From the NCBI GenBank assembly GCA_025093555.1, contig JAIWNF010000004.1, positions 558,001-622,000 on the forward strand: 64,000 bases of DNA, given 5' to 3'. Under the pieces are notes generated by a model. The model saw nothing but the letters and a program-made list of their open reading frames with translations. It did no database searches and was not told the origin of the DNA. This DNA is from Circinella umbellata (taxonomy: Eukaryota; Mucoromycota; Mucoromycetes; Mucorales; Lichtheimiaceae). Made by a program: the position numbers and the translations under genes. Numbering within the stretch: position 1 is the first letter of the stretch; each line of letters opens with the position of its first letter. Below are positions 1 through 13,318 of this stretch, in pieces.

Positions 1-3000
1 ATTCAACTTCCTCTGCTTGACCTTGTTGTTCGGTGGTCATGTTATTTTGTAAGTCATCAACTAACAAACGGATAATCTTGGCTTGAACAGGAAGGACAGT
101 ATATTGTTCGGGATCTTAGGAAAAAAAAAACAGAAAAAAAAACCATCAAATTTAAATTCAATGTATGGTGTACAGGCACATAATTTTTTAAAGCTTTTTC
201 TTGTTTATATTAACTTACTGCGTTTGGCTTTAGATCGGGTCACAATGCCACCTTCTGGATTAGCAACAATATCACCACGAACAGTTAAATTTTGAAGATG
301 AGGATCGTTGATCAAAAACAACTTTGAGAGAGCAATAGCGCTAAAGAGAAAAAAGAATCATATGATATAATATCGTGCGTAAGTGCTTTTTGTAATTTCA
401 TATATCATTTACTCATTTACTCATTTTTTTTCATTTACCTGACTTTGAGGGAGTAATATCCGGAGAAAGAACCAAAATAATCACACCACATTGGCAACAA
501 AATTTCTAAACCACTGCGACCATTAATGTTAGTGGTACAGAGAAATTGGAAAACAGTATCTTGTTGTTGAATAATCAAATGAGCAAATACCAATACCAAA
601 GACTAAGTTAAAATAAAAAAAAAATGTTATTATTTTCTAAACTTTTTATACAATTTCTAGTTTACTTACCTGAACAAATGGTTGGTAATCAGTGTTTTGG
701 AGACGGATCAACACAGCGTTTAAAAGTTCTGGAAGCACGCTTGCAATATTGTTACCAGCCTTCTTGATCAAGTTGACAATAAGATCACCAACAAAGAGGG
801 ATTCAGATGCAGAATTCTTGGGTTCCAACAAACGAGCAACAAAATGAATTACATAGTCCATACCCGACTTTCCAGCTCCATCATTCCATTGAATAATATG
901 ATCAGTATCCTTGATAATATATTGTTTTAAACATTCTTGAACGCTTTGCAAGACATCTTCATCTTCAGAACTCCAACCAAGTTGCATAACAATAGGGAAC
1001 ATTTGGTCGGTGAATTCATTAGGCAAAGGTGATGGACCATAGCGTACCAAAGATGTTAACAAATCAACAACAGACTATAATAGTAAACCGTATCGTTCCG
1101 TTAATTGTTTGTTTACCGTTAATTTTGTAAAACATTATTAATATAAGTTAGAGGTTAATTAAAACTCACTGCAAGAACAGCGGGAGTATTTCCTGGGGTC
1201 TTAAACACTTGATCGAAGAATGGGAAAGAGCGTGCACAAAGAGGAGGGAAATAAGCTGGATTTTCTGCAAAGCTTTCAAATAAATCTAAAATATAGCTTG
1301 TAATAATGGAATCTGTAGGGAACTTTTTCCAAGTTTCGAGAACAGCAGGTGTTAGCACATATTCATATTTGGCTGCAACTTCTCCGTTGATCTACAAAAT
1401 TTATTATCATGTTAGTCATTCACAAAATAATTCTATCAATCTCCATAACGACATTGGTTACCTTGACAGCAGAACACAATGATTGCAACAAGAGCATAAG
1501 GGATTCTTCCGATGCATCAGGGAGCAATTGACAAGCACCTTCTAAGATATTCACTTGATATGGTGCCGAGTATTGAGGATCTAAATCCTTACAGTAGCTG
1601 AATAATATATAGATAGATATATTCAAATATTAGCATCCATTCTTGCATAGAGTCAATATAGAGATGCTAAAGAAAGAAAAAAATAAAAAGAAAATTCTTA
1701 CTTGTTCAAAGCTCTGAGTGCTGAGATTTTGACGGGAATGCTACTAGCAGGAGATTGCAAAGCATTAACAGCAGCCATGACATACTGGCTTGCCATTTCG
1801 GTAGGAAGAACTTTGGCAAATTCAGATGCAAATACAAAAGCTCGACCTTGCAAGAAAGGGAAAGCAGTTTGATTCATACTTTCAAGCACAACATGATCAA
1901 AAAGACTCTTCAAATCAAATTGAACTGTGCGAGATTCATCCTTCAAACCATCGATCAAGTCTTCAGCAGATCTACCGATAGCCAGCAAACAGGCTTCTTG
2001 AATCTTCCACCATGAGTTGTTGCCTTGCGCGCGGACAGCATTAGATTCAGTAATGTGACGTTGTACAGCGGCTTGAAGAGCAGCGGCAAATGGACCAGGG
2101 AAAGAGTCTTGCAAAGGCTAATAAAAAAAAAATTTAATTGGCATCCTGCTTTAAAATCCACAGATAAAAAAAAAAACCTTTTTCTCTTTCTTTGGTATCA
2201 CTAAATATTTACCGTAAGAACATCCCAAGATGCGACACGAGCACTGTAAGTGAATGTGCCATCCTCTTCATCAGCAACATATTGGTTAGCATCAGTAGAC
2301 CATGTTTCCATTTGTTCTTGAGTGATTTGCATATATACAATCAAAACATAAATGACTTCTTCAAAGAAGGAAGTGGCAGCACCATTGTTGACAAAGAGGT
2401 GTCGAAGAGATTTCTTGGTACATGCTGATTCCATAAATTCAAAGAGAGAATAGAGTAAACTTTGGAAACCAATCTCATTACCATCCGAATCTTGGAACGA
2501 TTCTGCAGCGTCGTCTGAATCAGAAACAAATTCGGCAATATATCTTTCACGCAAGTTGTATACTTCACCCCAAATAGGTTCCATCAATTGTGGTAAGATA
2601 TCTCTAATATATTCACCAAATTCACCACTGACAGTACGGATACACTAACGTTTTATCATAAACAGTTTAGATTAAAAATCGAATCCGTAATTTTCTCTTT
2701 GTTTGAACCCCTTGTATATATGTATATATCTGTATTTTCATGGAAAAAAAATTACTTACTCGGACAACTTCCATTTTCAAACCATATTCTTCAGTGGCTT
2801 TTTTGGCATCATTTTGTACATGATGAGCAAGAATAGTATGGAAAGCTTGCATCCATTGAGGGAGAATAGGAGCGATAAATTGATCAGCAGCTTCAGGATT
2901 ATCATCACGTAAAGTATCCAACATTTGAACGCAGCTGTTGAAAATACTGACTGCACGACCACGAGTACGGAAAGAGTATACCTGTGAAAAACAAGTATAA

Positions 3001-3871
3001 GCTTATCAATACCTATGCTGAAAGAGCATTATAATGTTTCTACACTCACTATAAAATACAAACGAACTTACGTTATCTGAAGTCAAAATAGTGTAAAGCT
3101 CAGGGATCAAGACAGGACCAATTTGTGGTAATTGTTGGATGCTGATATCTCTTTGAACCATTTCGAGCAAAACACGCATAGCACCATGGACACCGTCGAC
3201 ACTGTTGGATTTAAGGTAACTTACTAAGACATCAAACAAATTGGGCCAATCTTCTGGGAAGTCGTCATGTGCAATTTTTGATACTACATATGCTGAAACA
3301 ACTCGAATCTTCGATTCACGATCACCAAGACCAAGAACAATAATTTCACGAATGGCATTCTTACACTAATAATAATATTATTACATATACATTATGAGTT
3401 CAATTTGTAAGAGTAAAATAAAAAGAAAGTTATTCTTTATTTTTTAGCACTTACTTCTGGTGAAGGTTCAGGACCTTGGAAAGTTTCATCGTCTCGAGTT
3501 GTCCAACGGTTAGTAACATAAGTTTTTAAAGTCAATGCTGCCAAGTATAGTAAAAAAAAAATATAGGTTAAGGATTTTCAATCAAATATATTCGTTTTCA
3601 AAAATAAAAAATATAAAAAAGGATATTTGTCGATGAGGAACAGCAAGTTCTTGTGATACAGTCAATCGTGCCAAACTCACAGGATATTCTAAAAATGTTA
3701 TTGTTATTTGTTATTATTTAATTGAATTTTACCTCATTAAATTTCACTAATATATTAAAATTTACCTGGAGAAGTAGTTTCAAGTTCTTTTAAACGTTGT
3801 TCGGCAGCCGATCGAATAGAACCGTCGGGATTACCAACTTGAAGTAAGGTTTCATAAACGGCTTGATCCAT
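1..3871 (-). CDS. Importin-9 / Kap114-type karyopherin beta (3' end off window)
   Basis: A nuclear import receptor of the importin-beta superfamily, built of HEAT repeats; importin-9/Kap114 carries histones and other basic cargo into the nucleus. The start is the ATG complement at 3869-3871, giving MDQAVYETLLQVGNPDGSIR. The importin-beta N-terminal region follows (AAEQRLKELE, then RQLAALTLKTYV). Many exons can be joined down to position 1. Stretches typical of the importin-9 branch rather than Kap95 are LFESFAENPAYFPPL, WCDYFGSFSGYYSLK and GDIVANPEGGIVTRSKAK near the left edge. The last visible exon reads PEQYTVLPVQAKIIRLLVDD and continues past position 1, so the C-terminus is missing. Introns are short GT-AG types except the one at 3545-3626, which is AT-AC. 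Family assignment is firm; the importin-9 branch rests on recalled family resemblance. Confidence 0.88.
3545..3626 (-). other. U12-type AT-AC intron in the importin-9 gene
   Basis: On the minus strand the intron begins ATATCCTTTT, the U12 5' splice-site consensus, has TCCTTAAC (complement of 3567-3574) as branch-point-like sequence, and ends in AC at 3545 about 21 nt further on. Splicing here joins exons in phase 0 and gives PHRQ|LAALTLKTYV, the conserved importin region. No GT donor exists at this junction, and using the nearby CAG acceptor would give an immediate stop. The exon arithmetic fits: 106 + 62 nt = 56 codons. Confidence 0.85.
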
Positions 3872-6682
3872 TTTGAAGAAACACGCAGTAACTGAAGAGT
3901 TAAAAGGTAGAGAAGCGGGAAAAGCGCGACGCGTTCAATTTTAACGCGCAAAAAAAAATATAAGTTTCTGTTGCGGATCTCGAATTATATTTTATTTACC
4001 ACAATAAACAATTAGTATATTTGTTATGCGAGCATGTGTTCCAACTGAAAAAAAAAATGAAAAGCAGAGATAAGCTTATACACAAGCTAGCAATGTTTAT
4101 GTTATTTACATAAAGTCTTAATATAGAAAAGGATTGCCATGTAATTACGTATTAACAATACAAGTACCAAGTCTTTGAGCACCGAAAAAAAAAATGTTTA
4201 GATACGTATATAGTCAATACTTTGTACTATGTTGTCTACAACCTTATTAGAGTATTAACACTATTCATCTTATCAAAAACAAAAAAAAAAAAAAAAAAAA
4301 AAAAAAAACAAAGAGCTTGTATTGTATACTTATAGAGTACGTGTATTATATTGAAATAAGGAAACGAAACTTTATATGACATATTACATAATGATTAAGA
4401 AGGATAATATATATGACTTTACTACTTACTCTCTATACTAAGGGCGAATCAAAATTACCTTTACATCAGATGTTTCTTAATTAGATTCAGAACCGCGTGC
4501 TACGTAATAAGCACTTTTTCATATGATCATGAGAGTGTTATAATGAATGAGTGCCTTTCTTAGTTAATTTGAAGCTTGTCACTTGTAAAAACATTACTGT
4601 TATATTTTGTATGTTTCATTTTTCCAGTCTCTAGTACATAATTAGTACTGTAGCGAATACCATCAAAATGTAAATAAAGCAGAGCTATTATGACATTAGT
4701 ATCAGTTTTGGAAGGAAAATGAGTGATGCTTGAATGATCCAAAATTAAACAATGTACGACAACACTTTGAAACCATTAAACAAAGTAAGAAAAATGTTCT
4801 AGCTGTGAAATAATGAACGCGGGTGATCCCGCTTAGAATGACCCAATGGAAGTATTGAACTGTTTGCATATAGTACCAAAGATATTACGAGATGAGAGAT
4901 TCACAAAAATCAATATGTTCCTTCAAGTATTATTAAGGTAGACTAGAACGCTTTCATTTATTTCTTGTTTATACGCGATGCCAGGTACAATTTACCTTCC
5001 GGGATCAAAGATAGTGCTTGAATAATCTCTATCACTAAAAACACTCCAAAAAGTTTACAAGAACATCATTTGTATGGTATATGTATGGTATAAACTCTTT
5101 GGCAATTTGACTGAAAGACACAGCTTTAGAAAGCCTCATCTCTAAAATTACCTAATTTTATTTGTCCTAACATCCAACTTCCATCGACCTTCTTTATTCA
5201 TAAAACAACTACTTGCGAAATACTGTTCATTACAACTGCATAGAAAACTCACCATCATTAACAGAAACCTATACTTTTTTTTTTATCTTGACAACTATTT
5301 ACGTACATTCCGAAAGAAACAAACTAAAAGATATCGTTCTCACTTCTCACTTGCACATAGGGTATATTTAACAATTAATCACGTCAAAGCACCTGCTCTT
5401 CTTTTCTTTTAAACATCACTTTCTGCCAGTGTTTGATTTTAACTTTTATTTTTCTTACGTACCATGATAGTTTTAAATTAATATTTTATTTTCCTTCAGG
5501 CAGCTGTATATATTTTTTTGGATATACTATTTCTTACTCATAATGAAGCGCAACCTGAAGGCGATTCTTTATCCATACGTAGGCGATTCTTTATCAAATT
5601 ATTCATATATCTAAAATAAATATAAATATAAATATAAATTTAAATTGTTATCACTTAAACTAGTACGAAAAGAGAGTTTAATAATGTGTGTGTAACTTAT
5701 TAAAGCTTTCTTCGAACAGTGAATATTTACAAATACAGTACTATTATTACACATGAGTATTGAAAGTTACTATTTTTGTCATGGGGGAGTTATTATTTTT
5801 TTTTTTATGAGCTTATCAATATAAAGAATTATATACACACAAAAAGTATTGCATCATTCATGCAATTTTTAACATATCGAATTGCATGAGTTACATTATA
5901 GCCATACGACGATATAATAAAAAATAATGATAATTTTTCATTCATCGTTCAGATGTTTTATTCATTATGCCGATTGTTTTAGTTTTTTTTTTTTTATCTT
6001 TTTCTACGTCATACATTTTGTTTGTACGAGGTACTAAAATATTATTTCATTTGTACACAAAAAAAAAAGAATAACCATATTTTCTGTTTCCAAGTAACAC
6101 CATAGCAACCAATTTTGAAAAGTTTGTGGAGCGGGGATGCTAAGCTGTCAAATTTTGAATTCAAGTGTAAAAAAAAAAAAATCTGTCAAATACACTAAAG
6201 CATGGAATTTTTTTTTATAATAATTATCTAAATAGGATAATTATTCTTAATTATGGCTCTATAATAGGTATACTTTATTTCCATAATATCACATGAGAAA
6301 TATATAATAATAAAGATCCCAGATGAAGCATAATATAAACAATGACTAAATGAACCACCTGTAATAATAATAAAGAGCAAACTTTTAATGATCTAAAAAA
6401 GAAACGAGAAAACCAGCTAATATTAAGATGCATTGAGTGGGGTGCCACAAACACATACGGATTCATACCCGGCACACTGAATACTAAAAACACGTGTCCC
6501 TCAAATATATATTTCTTTTTTGCTTTATTATCCAAGCCCCTCACTCTTTTCTTTTCTAACTTACTCCCATCCTTTTCTTCTTCTTTCCCTTTTCCCTTTT
6601 TTTTTTTCGTTCTTCCTCTCCACCTCCCCCCCCCTTTCACCGTTTTTTTTCTCTCTCTCTTTATCTCCATTCGCATGCAACC
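3872..6682. other. Intergenic region between divergent importin-9 and CK1 genes
   Basis: About 2.8 kb of AT-rich sequence containing the upstream regions of both flanking genes. It has a 28-nt A run at 4281-4308 and many T/A tracts. CT-rich sequence at about 6540-6665 lies directly before the kinase ATG, as is common in fungal promoters and leaders. Short open frames, for example the 60-codon one at 4560-4742, have no recognisable domain. No tRNA, rRNA or transposon was recognised. Confidence 0.6.
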
Positions 6683-9334
6683 ATGACAACTCGACATCAG
6701 ACACCGATACCCGGTAGTGGCAAAATGCTATCACCATCTACATCTACAAAGTCCACAACAAATTCAACTAACATTGTAGGCGTTCATTATCGAGTTGGCA
6801 AAAAAGTAGGCGAAGGCAGTTTTGGTGTTTTATACGAAGGTTGATACTTTTTCCCCCCTTTTTTTTTATTTGAAGAAAAGAAAAAATATATATCGTAACA
6901 ATCGTAATAATGGTTGAACGATAATAATAATTATAATCATAATAATAATAATAACAATAAAAAAATATATATTATAATATATATATATATATATATATCT
7001 TTTTTTTTTCTCTTATTTTTTCTTTTTATTTTATATCATATATACTTTATATCGATTTTCAATTTTCTATATTCAGGTACCAATCTATTAAACAATCAAT
7101 CAGTTGCTATCAAGTTTGAAGCTCGCAAGTCAGAAGCTCCTCAGTTGAGAGATGAATACCGAACTTATAAGATTCTCTCCGGTTTACGTAACGTAACAAT
7201 TCAATTATGCATATAGAAAACAATTGGTTAAAAAAAAAGAATTGAATTAATATCTTTTTTTTTTCTTATTTTTACTAATTAAATCATGTTGATATAAACA
7301 TTATTCATATATATGATTTATATGCATATGCATCATGTTTATCATTCCTTTTTTATTATATATTTATATAGCGGGTGTACCCAGTGCTTATTATTTTGGT
7401 CAAGAAGGTCAACATAATATCTTGGTGATTGATTTATTAGGACCTAGTCTCGAAGACGTATTTGACATGTGTGGCCGAAAGCTTTCCGTCAAAACAGTGG
7501 CCATGCTAGCGAAACAAATGGTATGCATCTGTGTGTTACCTCAAATAAAAACGGAACATCAAAAAAACGAGATTTCAACTGAGTGAAAAAAAAAAAAAAA
7601 AAAAAGGTGTGAGACTAACCCAAACATTACACAAAATAGTTACTTCGGGTAGAAAACGTGCACGAACGTAATTTGATCTATCGAGATATTAAACCCGATA
7701 ATTTCTTGATCGGACGACCAGGTAGTAAACATGCCAATACAGTTTATATGATTGATTTTGGTATGGCCAAACCCTATAGAGATCCTAAAACAAAACAACA
7801 TATCCCTTATCGTGAACGAAAAAGTTTGTCGGGTACAGCTCGTTACATGAGTATCAATACCCATTTGGGAAGAGGTATGTAATAGTTTAGCGGATCCCCA
7901 AAAACCTAAAAAAAAAAAAGGGAGCGGGGTGAAAGAAAGAGAGATGTGGGTGTGGGTGGTGGGGGTTGGTACCAAGCTGGTTTGTTTGGGTAGTGAATAT
8001 ATATATATATATATATATAAGTTTTCAAGTAGTGGAAAAAAAAATATAGACGCCCAAATAACTTACTCCGACTTTCTCATTCCCTCCCCCGCAATTATTT
8101 AAATCAAATTAGAACAATCAAGACGTGATGACCTCGAGTCACTTGGTCATGTTTTCATGTATTTCTTAAGAGGTTCTCTCCCTTGGCAAGGTTTAAAAGC
8201 TGCCACAAATAAGCAAAAATATGAAAAAATTGGTGAAAAGAAACAAACAACTGCTATCAAAGATTTATGTGATGGATTCCCTGGTAAGTAAAGATCTTCA
8301 ATTCAGGGGCGTTGTGTTATTTTTTGAACTAGTTGGGTGTGTTTATTATTATTTTCTCTCTCGGTTTTTTGTATCTTTTTTTTTTTTTACTTGTAGATCA
8401 TTAAATTGATAAATTACTAATTGTCTTTAATATAGAGGAATTCGGTATTTATTTACAGTATGTAAGAAAACTTGGCTTTGAAGAATCTCCAGATTATGAA
8501 TTTCTTCGCGAATTATTTAATAAGGTGTTACGTCGTATGGGTGAAACAGATGATGGTGTTTATGACTGGATGTTATTAAATAATGGCAAGGGGTATGAGG
8601 CAAGTATCATTATCAATTTTTTTTCCCTCTGAACGCCACTAGATGTATATATGTGGCTGCGGGGTGTGTGATTCGTTCATTATCATTTCAGGGAACGGAG
8701 TAACTCCCTCCCCAGTTCTATTTTATGTTCGTCGAAACTGAGAGCAGCAGGAGTAAAAGAAAGGGAGAAAAGGAGGAAGATTTTTTCTTCTTCAATAGAA
8801 AGATTTTATGTTCTTTTTTTTTTTTTTTTTTGACTTTTACTTTTGGGCTGAAGAAAAAAAAAGGGTAGAAAGAGGTTGATGAAGGAGTTAAGTAAATTAA
8901 TATGTACCCTTTCTTTAATCTTATAGCATCATTCAAGTAATGATAGTAAACGACATCATTATGGTCGTGAAGCAACATCTAGATTGGCATTATCTCCAGG
9001 TAGCCAAGCTCGCCGATCTAATCGTCCTCATAATAATCATCAACGACAACCATCACAACCATCTCCTCTTCCGCCAGTAAATCCAAATACAGCTACCAAT
9101 GGAACAACACTTCCTACTATGCCTCAACATGCATTATCTCCACAGCCCGAAGTAGATACCAAACAACATCATCATCAGCATAATTTATCATCATCTTGTA
9201 CACCTATTGCTCATGACTCATCAGTGCAACCAATACAACAACAACATAATTTTGATGGACCACATAAAGAACACCGAGGATTTTGGCATGTATTTATGGC
9301 ATTTGTGACATGTGGTACCTTTAGTCATGTTTGA
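6683..9334 (+). CDS. Casein kinase I, Yck1/2-like (7 exons, 464 aa)
   Basis: A Ser/Thr protein kinase of the CK1 family, the fungal membrane-associated Yck type. Exons: 6683-6839, 7077-7187, 7372-7520, 7640-7874, 8113-8283, 8436-8599, 8927-9334 (1395 nt, exact codons). Visible motifs are the Gly loop GEGSFG (residues 43-48), catalytic lysine in VAIKFE (K65), catalytic loop YRDIKPDN (D155), DFG (178-180), the CK1 signature [18 protein letters not shown] in place of the usual APE, and [17 protein letters not shown] sequence after it. The kinase domain closes at [17 protein letters not shown]. The tail of about 135 residues is rich in His, Gln, Ser and Pro, typical of Yck kinases. It ends [10 protein letters not shown] and lacks the terminal Cys-Cys that palmitoylates yeast Yck1/2, so membrane anchoring is uncertain. 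The last intron has a GC donor. Confidence 0.93.
8600..8926 (+). other. GC-AG intron in the CK1 gene
   Basis: The exon end GGG TAT GAG is followed by GCAAGTATC, a GC donor otherwise matching the fungal consensus. The acceptor is TTATAG at 8921-8926. This is the only join that keeps the kinase frame (KGYE followed by HHSSND) and gives an exact codon count. Confidence 0.8.
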
Positions 9335-11531
9335 TAAAGAAAAAAAAAGATGAAGACCAAAAAACTTATTTTACCCGATGCATTGAATCTTTTTACTCCT
9401 TTACAACAATAACAACTTTTAACAATTCACGCTTTACATCTCATTTCGTACTCGTAAAAAAAAAAGCCATTCATATCTCAATAATTATTTTCTTTATTTT
9501 TTTTTTCTTTTTCTGTTATTATACACCCATCCACGACACTTTTTTTTTTTTTTTTGGTTTTGCAAGAAATCGAAAAAAAAAGGAAAACCATACCAAAGTT
9601 TTTTTTTTTTTTTCCTCATCTTAATAATTTTTTTTTTTGGCATAATACTTGGCAATTATTATTGTTATTTTTTGTAATAGCCTTTCTTTCTCTCTCTCTC
9701 TCCCTCCTTCAATCACATAATTACACACAAATCATGAATAATAGATATATCTTTTTTTTTATTTTTTATTACTACTACTACGTACGACTACTATTACTAC
9801 TAATATACATGATCATGATGCAATCTACATCAAATTATTCTTTTGAAATAGAGTGAATCAACATGCGACTTATGAATTTATTAGTATACAAAAATGGAAT
9901 ATGTTGGAGTAATAAGTACATTAATTAGTATTTGTTACTTTTTTTTTTTTTTCAAAACACGCAAGTGATTTCAACCCAATTGACACAAGAGTGTGGACAA
10001 TAACTAGTTTTTATCAATTTGTAAATAAAAGTTATTTACAATATAACTTTATAACTTGTAAGCACTGTTTTTGGGGGAGGGAAGAAGAAAGATGACGTTA
10101 GATTATATCCTACTTGGTCTCCATGGATAATACAGAATAAAGAAATAATCAGGGGTCCGCTTTTTATTTATTTAGACTTGATTAGCTGTTGTAATTTCCC
10201 TGAATTAAATGGATTTATGCAATAATTTATCTTTTTACTATAGATCCAAATTCGGTAGTAATATGACTATCATTGTGAATCTTTTGTTTATAGTGAATCA
10301 AATATTCCCAAACCAATAATATGACCACGAGGTATATCTTCTTAGATGTTCAACCTATTATTTTACATGGAGAACATACTGTGATCGATCGACTCATACT
10401 CCCGTTTCCACATGTTCCCTAGCACTTCTTCTAAAATCAAATAATATATTTCATTATAAAAGATCCTTAATCAAGTATTGAAAAGCGACAAGAGTTAATC
10501 ATAATAATAATAATAAAGTGAAGCGAGTGACTATAGCTAAATTGAGATGATACGAAAAAGAAAGAATGATCAAATGAAAGAGAGCAAGACGAACAGGGGA
10601 ATGAAAGATCAGAAAGAGGGGGTAGATAGGGAGTATGTATGTATAGTCCAAACTATTAGATATTTAATTGCTGCTTCAAAAAAGAATATTTAACTGTTTT
10701 CCAAAAGTAACATAGTGTACCTTAACCTTTTCGCCTTGTTGTAAACACCATATATAAACATAATTGGGACGTGGTGTTTGTATTTTATAGCGATCAAAAA
10801 GTACGTAGTAATATTTTTCAGGAGTGAATAGTAACTTTGTCCCTAGTAGCCAAAATTACTAACTACATACAGCTTCTTGGGTCTACTTTCTCTTAAAGAC
10901 TTTTTCATGAAACATACATTCATACGTACGTATCTACACATAAATAGTAAAGCTACGCATAATAATGGTTATAGTAACAAGACATCAACTATTTTCAAAT
11001 GTCCAAACAGCTTTCTAAAATATGAGCAAATAAAATTAATATTATCTTGCTGATGTGTTGTGAATGTACCTTCATATGAATCAAAATGTTAGCAGGTGAC
11101 AGTATGTAAAGAAAGAAAGATACGTACATTTCTTCATGAATTTTTATAACGTAATTAACGAGTAAAGTATTACATTTTCCCTTTTTTTATGCTTGCCAGA
11201 AATGCTGTATCAATGGTTACTTAGTCATGAACTTATCATTCTTATTAGCATTATACGCAACTAATCTCTATGTTTGAGATATAATATTAAATAGAGTATG
11301 AATTCTATGATATTCTATGTTAATGTAGTAATAAGATAAATCTTGTATTCAACAACCCATTTGAATGTATATATTTAAGAAAATCGATTTAATCTTTTTT
11401 GTGATTTTTATTTTTTATTTTTTAAAAAAAAAGAGGGTAAATTTCATGCATGCATTGTTTTTGTTAGTTTGGTTTGTGTTAGGTAATCAGATAAGGCGGA
11501 GAGGAAGTGAAGGGGGGGGGAGTGTGTTTAT
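9335..11531. other. Intergenic region between convergent CK1 and proA-type genes
   Basis: AT-rich sequence holding the 3' regions of both neighbours. T-rich runs at 9540-9640 follow the kinase stop. The only internal feature I can support is the decayed partial copy of the gamma-glutamyl phosphate reductase last exon at about 10190-10358, listed separately. Short frames here are low-complexity. Confidence 0.55.
10190..10358 (-). pseudogene. Decayed copy of the last exon of gamma-glutamyl phosphate reductase
   Basis: The + strand text here aligns along its length with 11540-11693, the last exon of the intact gene. Shared blocks include AGATCCAAATTC, GCAATATGAC/GTAATATGAC and ATGACCACGAGG/AGGACCACGAGC, in the same order and at nearly the same spacing, with many substitutions and small indels. 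The matching stretch extends towards the position equivalent to the exon's splice acceptor. No open frame remains. I infer an old partial tandem duplication. Confidence 0.65.
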
Positions 11532-12401
11532 TTAAATATTGTAATTTTCAGGTGCAATAGTTTCATGCAAGAATTGTTTTTTACCAGATCCAAATTCACC
11601 AGCAATATGACCATTACCCTTGATTTTATATTTATAAATGACCAAACCTTCTAAACCAACAGGACCACGAGCATGTGTCTTATTAGTTGATACCTAAGAA
11701 AACAAAAATTCATTTAAAAAAGAACAATGTTAGTTCTATTTTATAGATGTTTCATTCCTATTGAACTCTTTTAAAAAAAAAAAAAAAAATAGCTTACGCC
11801 AACTTCAGCACCAAAACCATATCGGAAACCATCTGCAAATCGGGTACTAGCATTCCAATAACTACCGGCATCATCAACACGGGTAGTAAAGATATCAGCC
11901 GTAGCTTCATTTTCAGTTACAATAGCATCAGTATGTTTAGATCCATGTTCATTGATATGTGCGACAGCTTCATCTACATCCTTGACTGATTTTACTGCAA
12001 TAATATGATCCAAGAATTCAGTATCAAAATCTTCAGGAACAGCTGGGACAATCTTATCGTGAAGTTCAGAAGCAACTGTAGATAACAAGAATGAACGAAC
12101 ATTTTCTTCAGCCTTGAGTGTAACATTTGCATTCAAAAGAGCAGTAGCAACAACAGTAAATTTATCAGTGCCTTCCAAAAGAGATTCATGAACCAACAAA
12201 GTTTCTGCTGAATTGCATGCAGCTGGATAATTTGTCTACAATATACACCTTAAAGTTAGTTACCATTTTTTTTCATTCACTTTTAATTTTTTTTCTTTTG
12301 TTAATACCTTGGAATCAACAGCAATTCGAGCAGCTTTGTTAATATCTGCTTCCTTGTCGACATAGACTGCACAAATACCATCAGCATGACCAAGAACTGG
12401 A

Positions 12402-12439
<38 letters not shown>

Positions 12440-13318
12440 GTTTGTGGGTTACATTAACCGAAATATACAAAACCATCCTATTTCATCTCCTCCCTCCCTT
12501 TTTTTTTGTACTCTTTCTTACCTGGTATTATTTTGAATATGACGAACAAGACTATTACTACCACGAGGAACAACCATATCTACATAACGATCCAAATCCA
12601 ATAATGCACTGATATCTTCACGAGTTTCAACAATTTGTACAGCTTCCTTTGGAATACCATTGGATTCAGGAAGACTAGCTAATGCATCTTGAATAACCTT
12701 TGCCAATGCAGCATTTGTCTTTGTGGCTTCCTTACCACCTTTAAGAATGACAGCATTACCAGACTTGAGAGCAAGACTTGAAATATTAACAACAACTTCA
12801 GGACGAGCTTCAAAGATAGTCAACAAGACACCAACAGGTACAGTCAATCGATATAATTCCAAACCTTGATCCAATTTTGTAGCATAAGTGACCTTTTTTG
12901 TTGGGTCAGGAAGGTTGGTAATATCACTTACACCAGATAAAATAGTATCGAATTTATCACCAGTACAAATATCGAGACGTTTGAATAAAGATGCAGATAA
13001 TTTACCTGCTTTGACTTGTTCTTCAGCAATCTATTTTAATAATAATTTTTAATCTGTGTTTATTTATTTTATTTATTTTTCAAGAGTCTTTTTTACTCAT
13101 TGTCCCTCTCAACCCCCCCTTTTTCTTTTCCACATTTCAAAAACATTTCATACCTTTTTATCTTCTTCATTAGCTTTGAAAATTTCGTCTCTTCGTTCAG
13201 CAAGAACTTGTTTTATGCGAAGTAAAGCTTCATTTTTTTGTTCGTTTGTAACAGACTGCATACTAACAGAAGCTAAACGAGAAGCACGTGCAAGGTCAAC
13301 AATGGAGTTCGAAGTCAT
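11532..13318 (-). CDS. PRO2: Gamma-glutamyl phosphate reductase (5 exons, 456 aa)
   Basis: Catalyses NADPH-dependent reduction of gamma-glutamyl phosphate to glutamate-5-semialdehyde, the second step of proline synthesis from glutamate. Exons on the minus strand: 13154-13318, 12522-13030, 12308-12404, 11798-12235, 11532-11693, exactly 457 codons with the stop. It belongs to the aldehyde dehydrogenase superfamily. The catalytic cysteine is in [17 protein letters not shown] (C264), and other family signatures are [47 protein letters not shown] and the C-terminal [12 protein letters not shown]. The start [16 protein letters not shown] matches the usual N-terminus and no in-frame upstream ATG is convincing. 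Length fits yeast Pro2. The intron at 12405-12521 contains an AT microsatellite. A decayed copy of the last exon lies about 1.3 kb away. Confidence 0.95.

Noticed and set aside
4560..4742. 60-codon minus-strand frame upstream of importin-9
   Set aside because: No domain and no conserved-looking context; chance openings of this size are common here.
6275..6697. 140-codon Lys/Arg/Glu-rich minus-strand frame before CK1
   Set aside because: It is the complement of the CT-rich CK1 leader and its composition explains the open frame.
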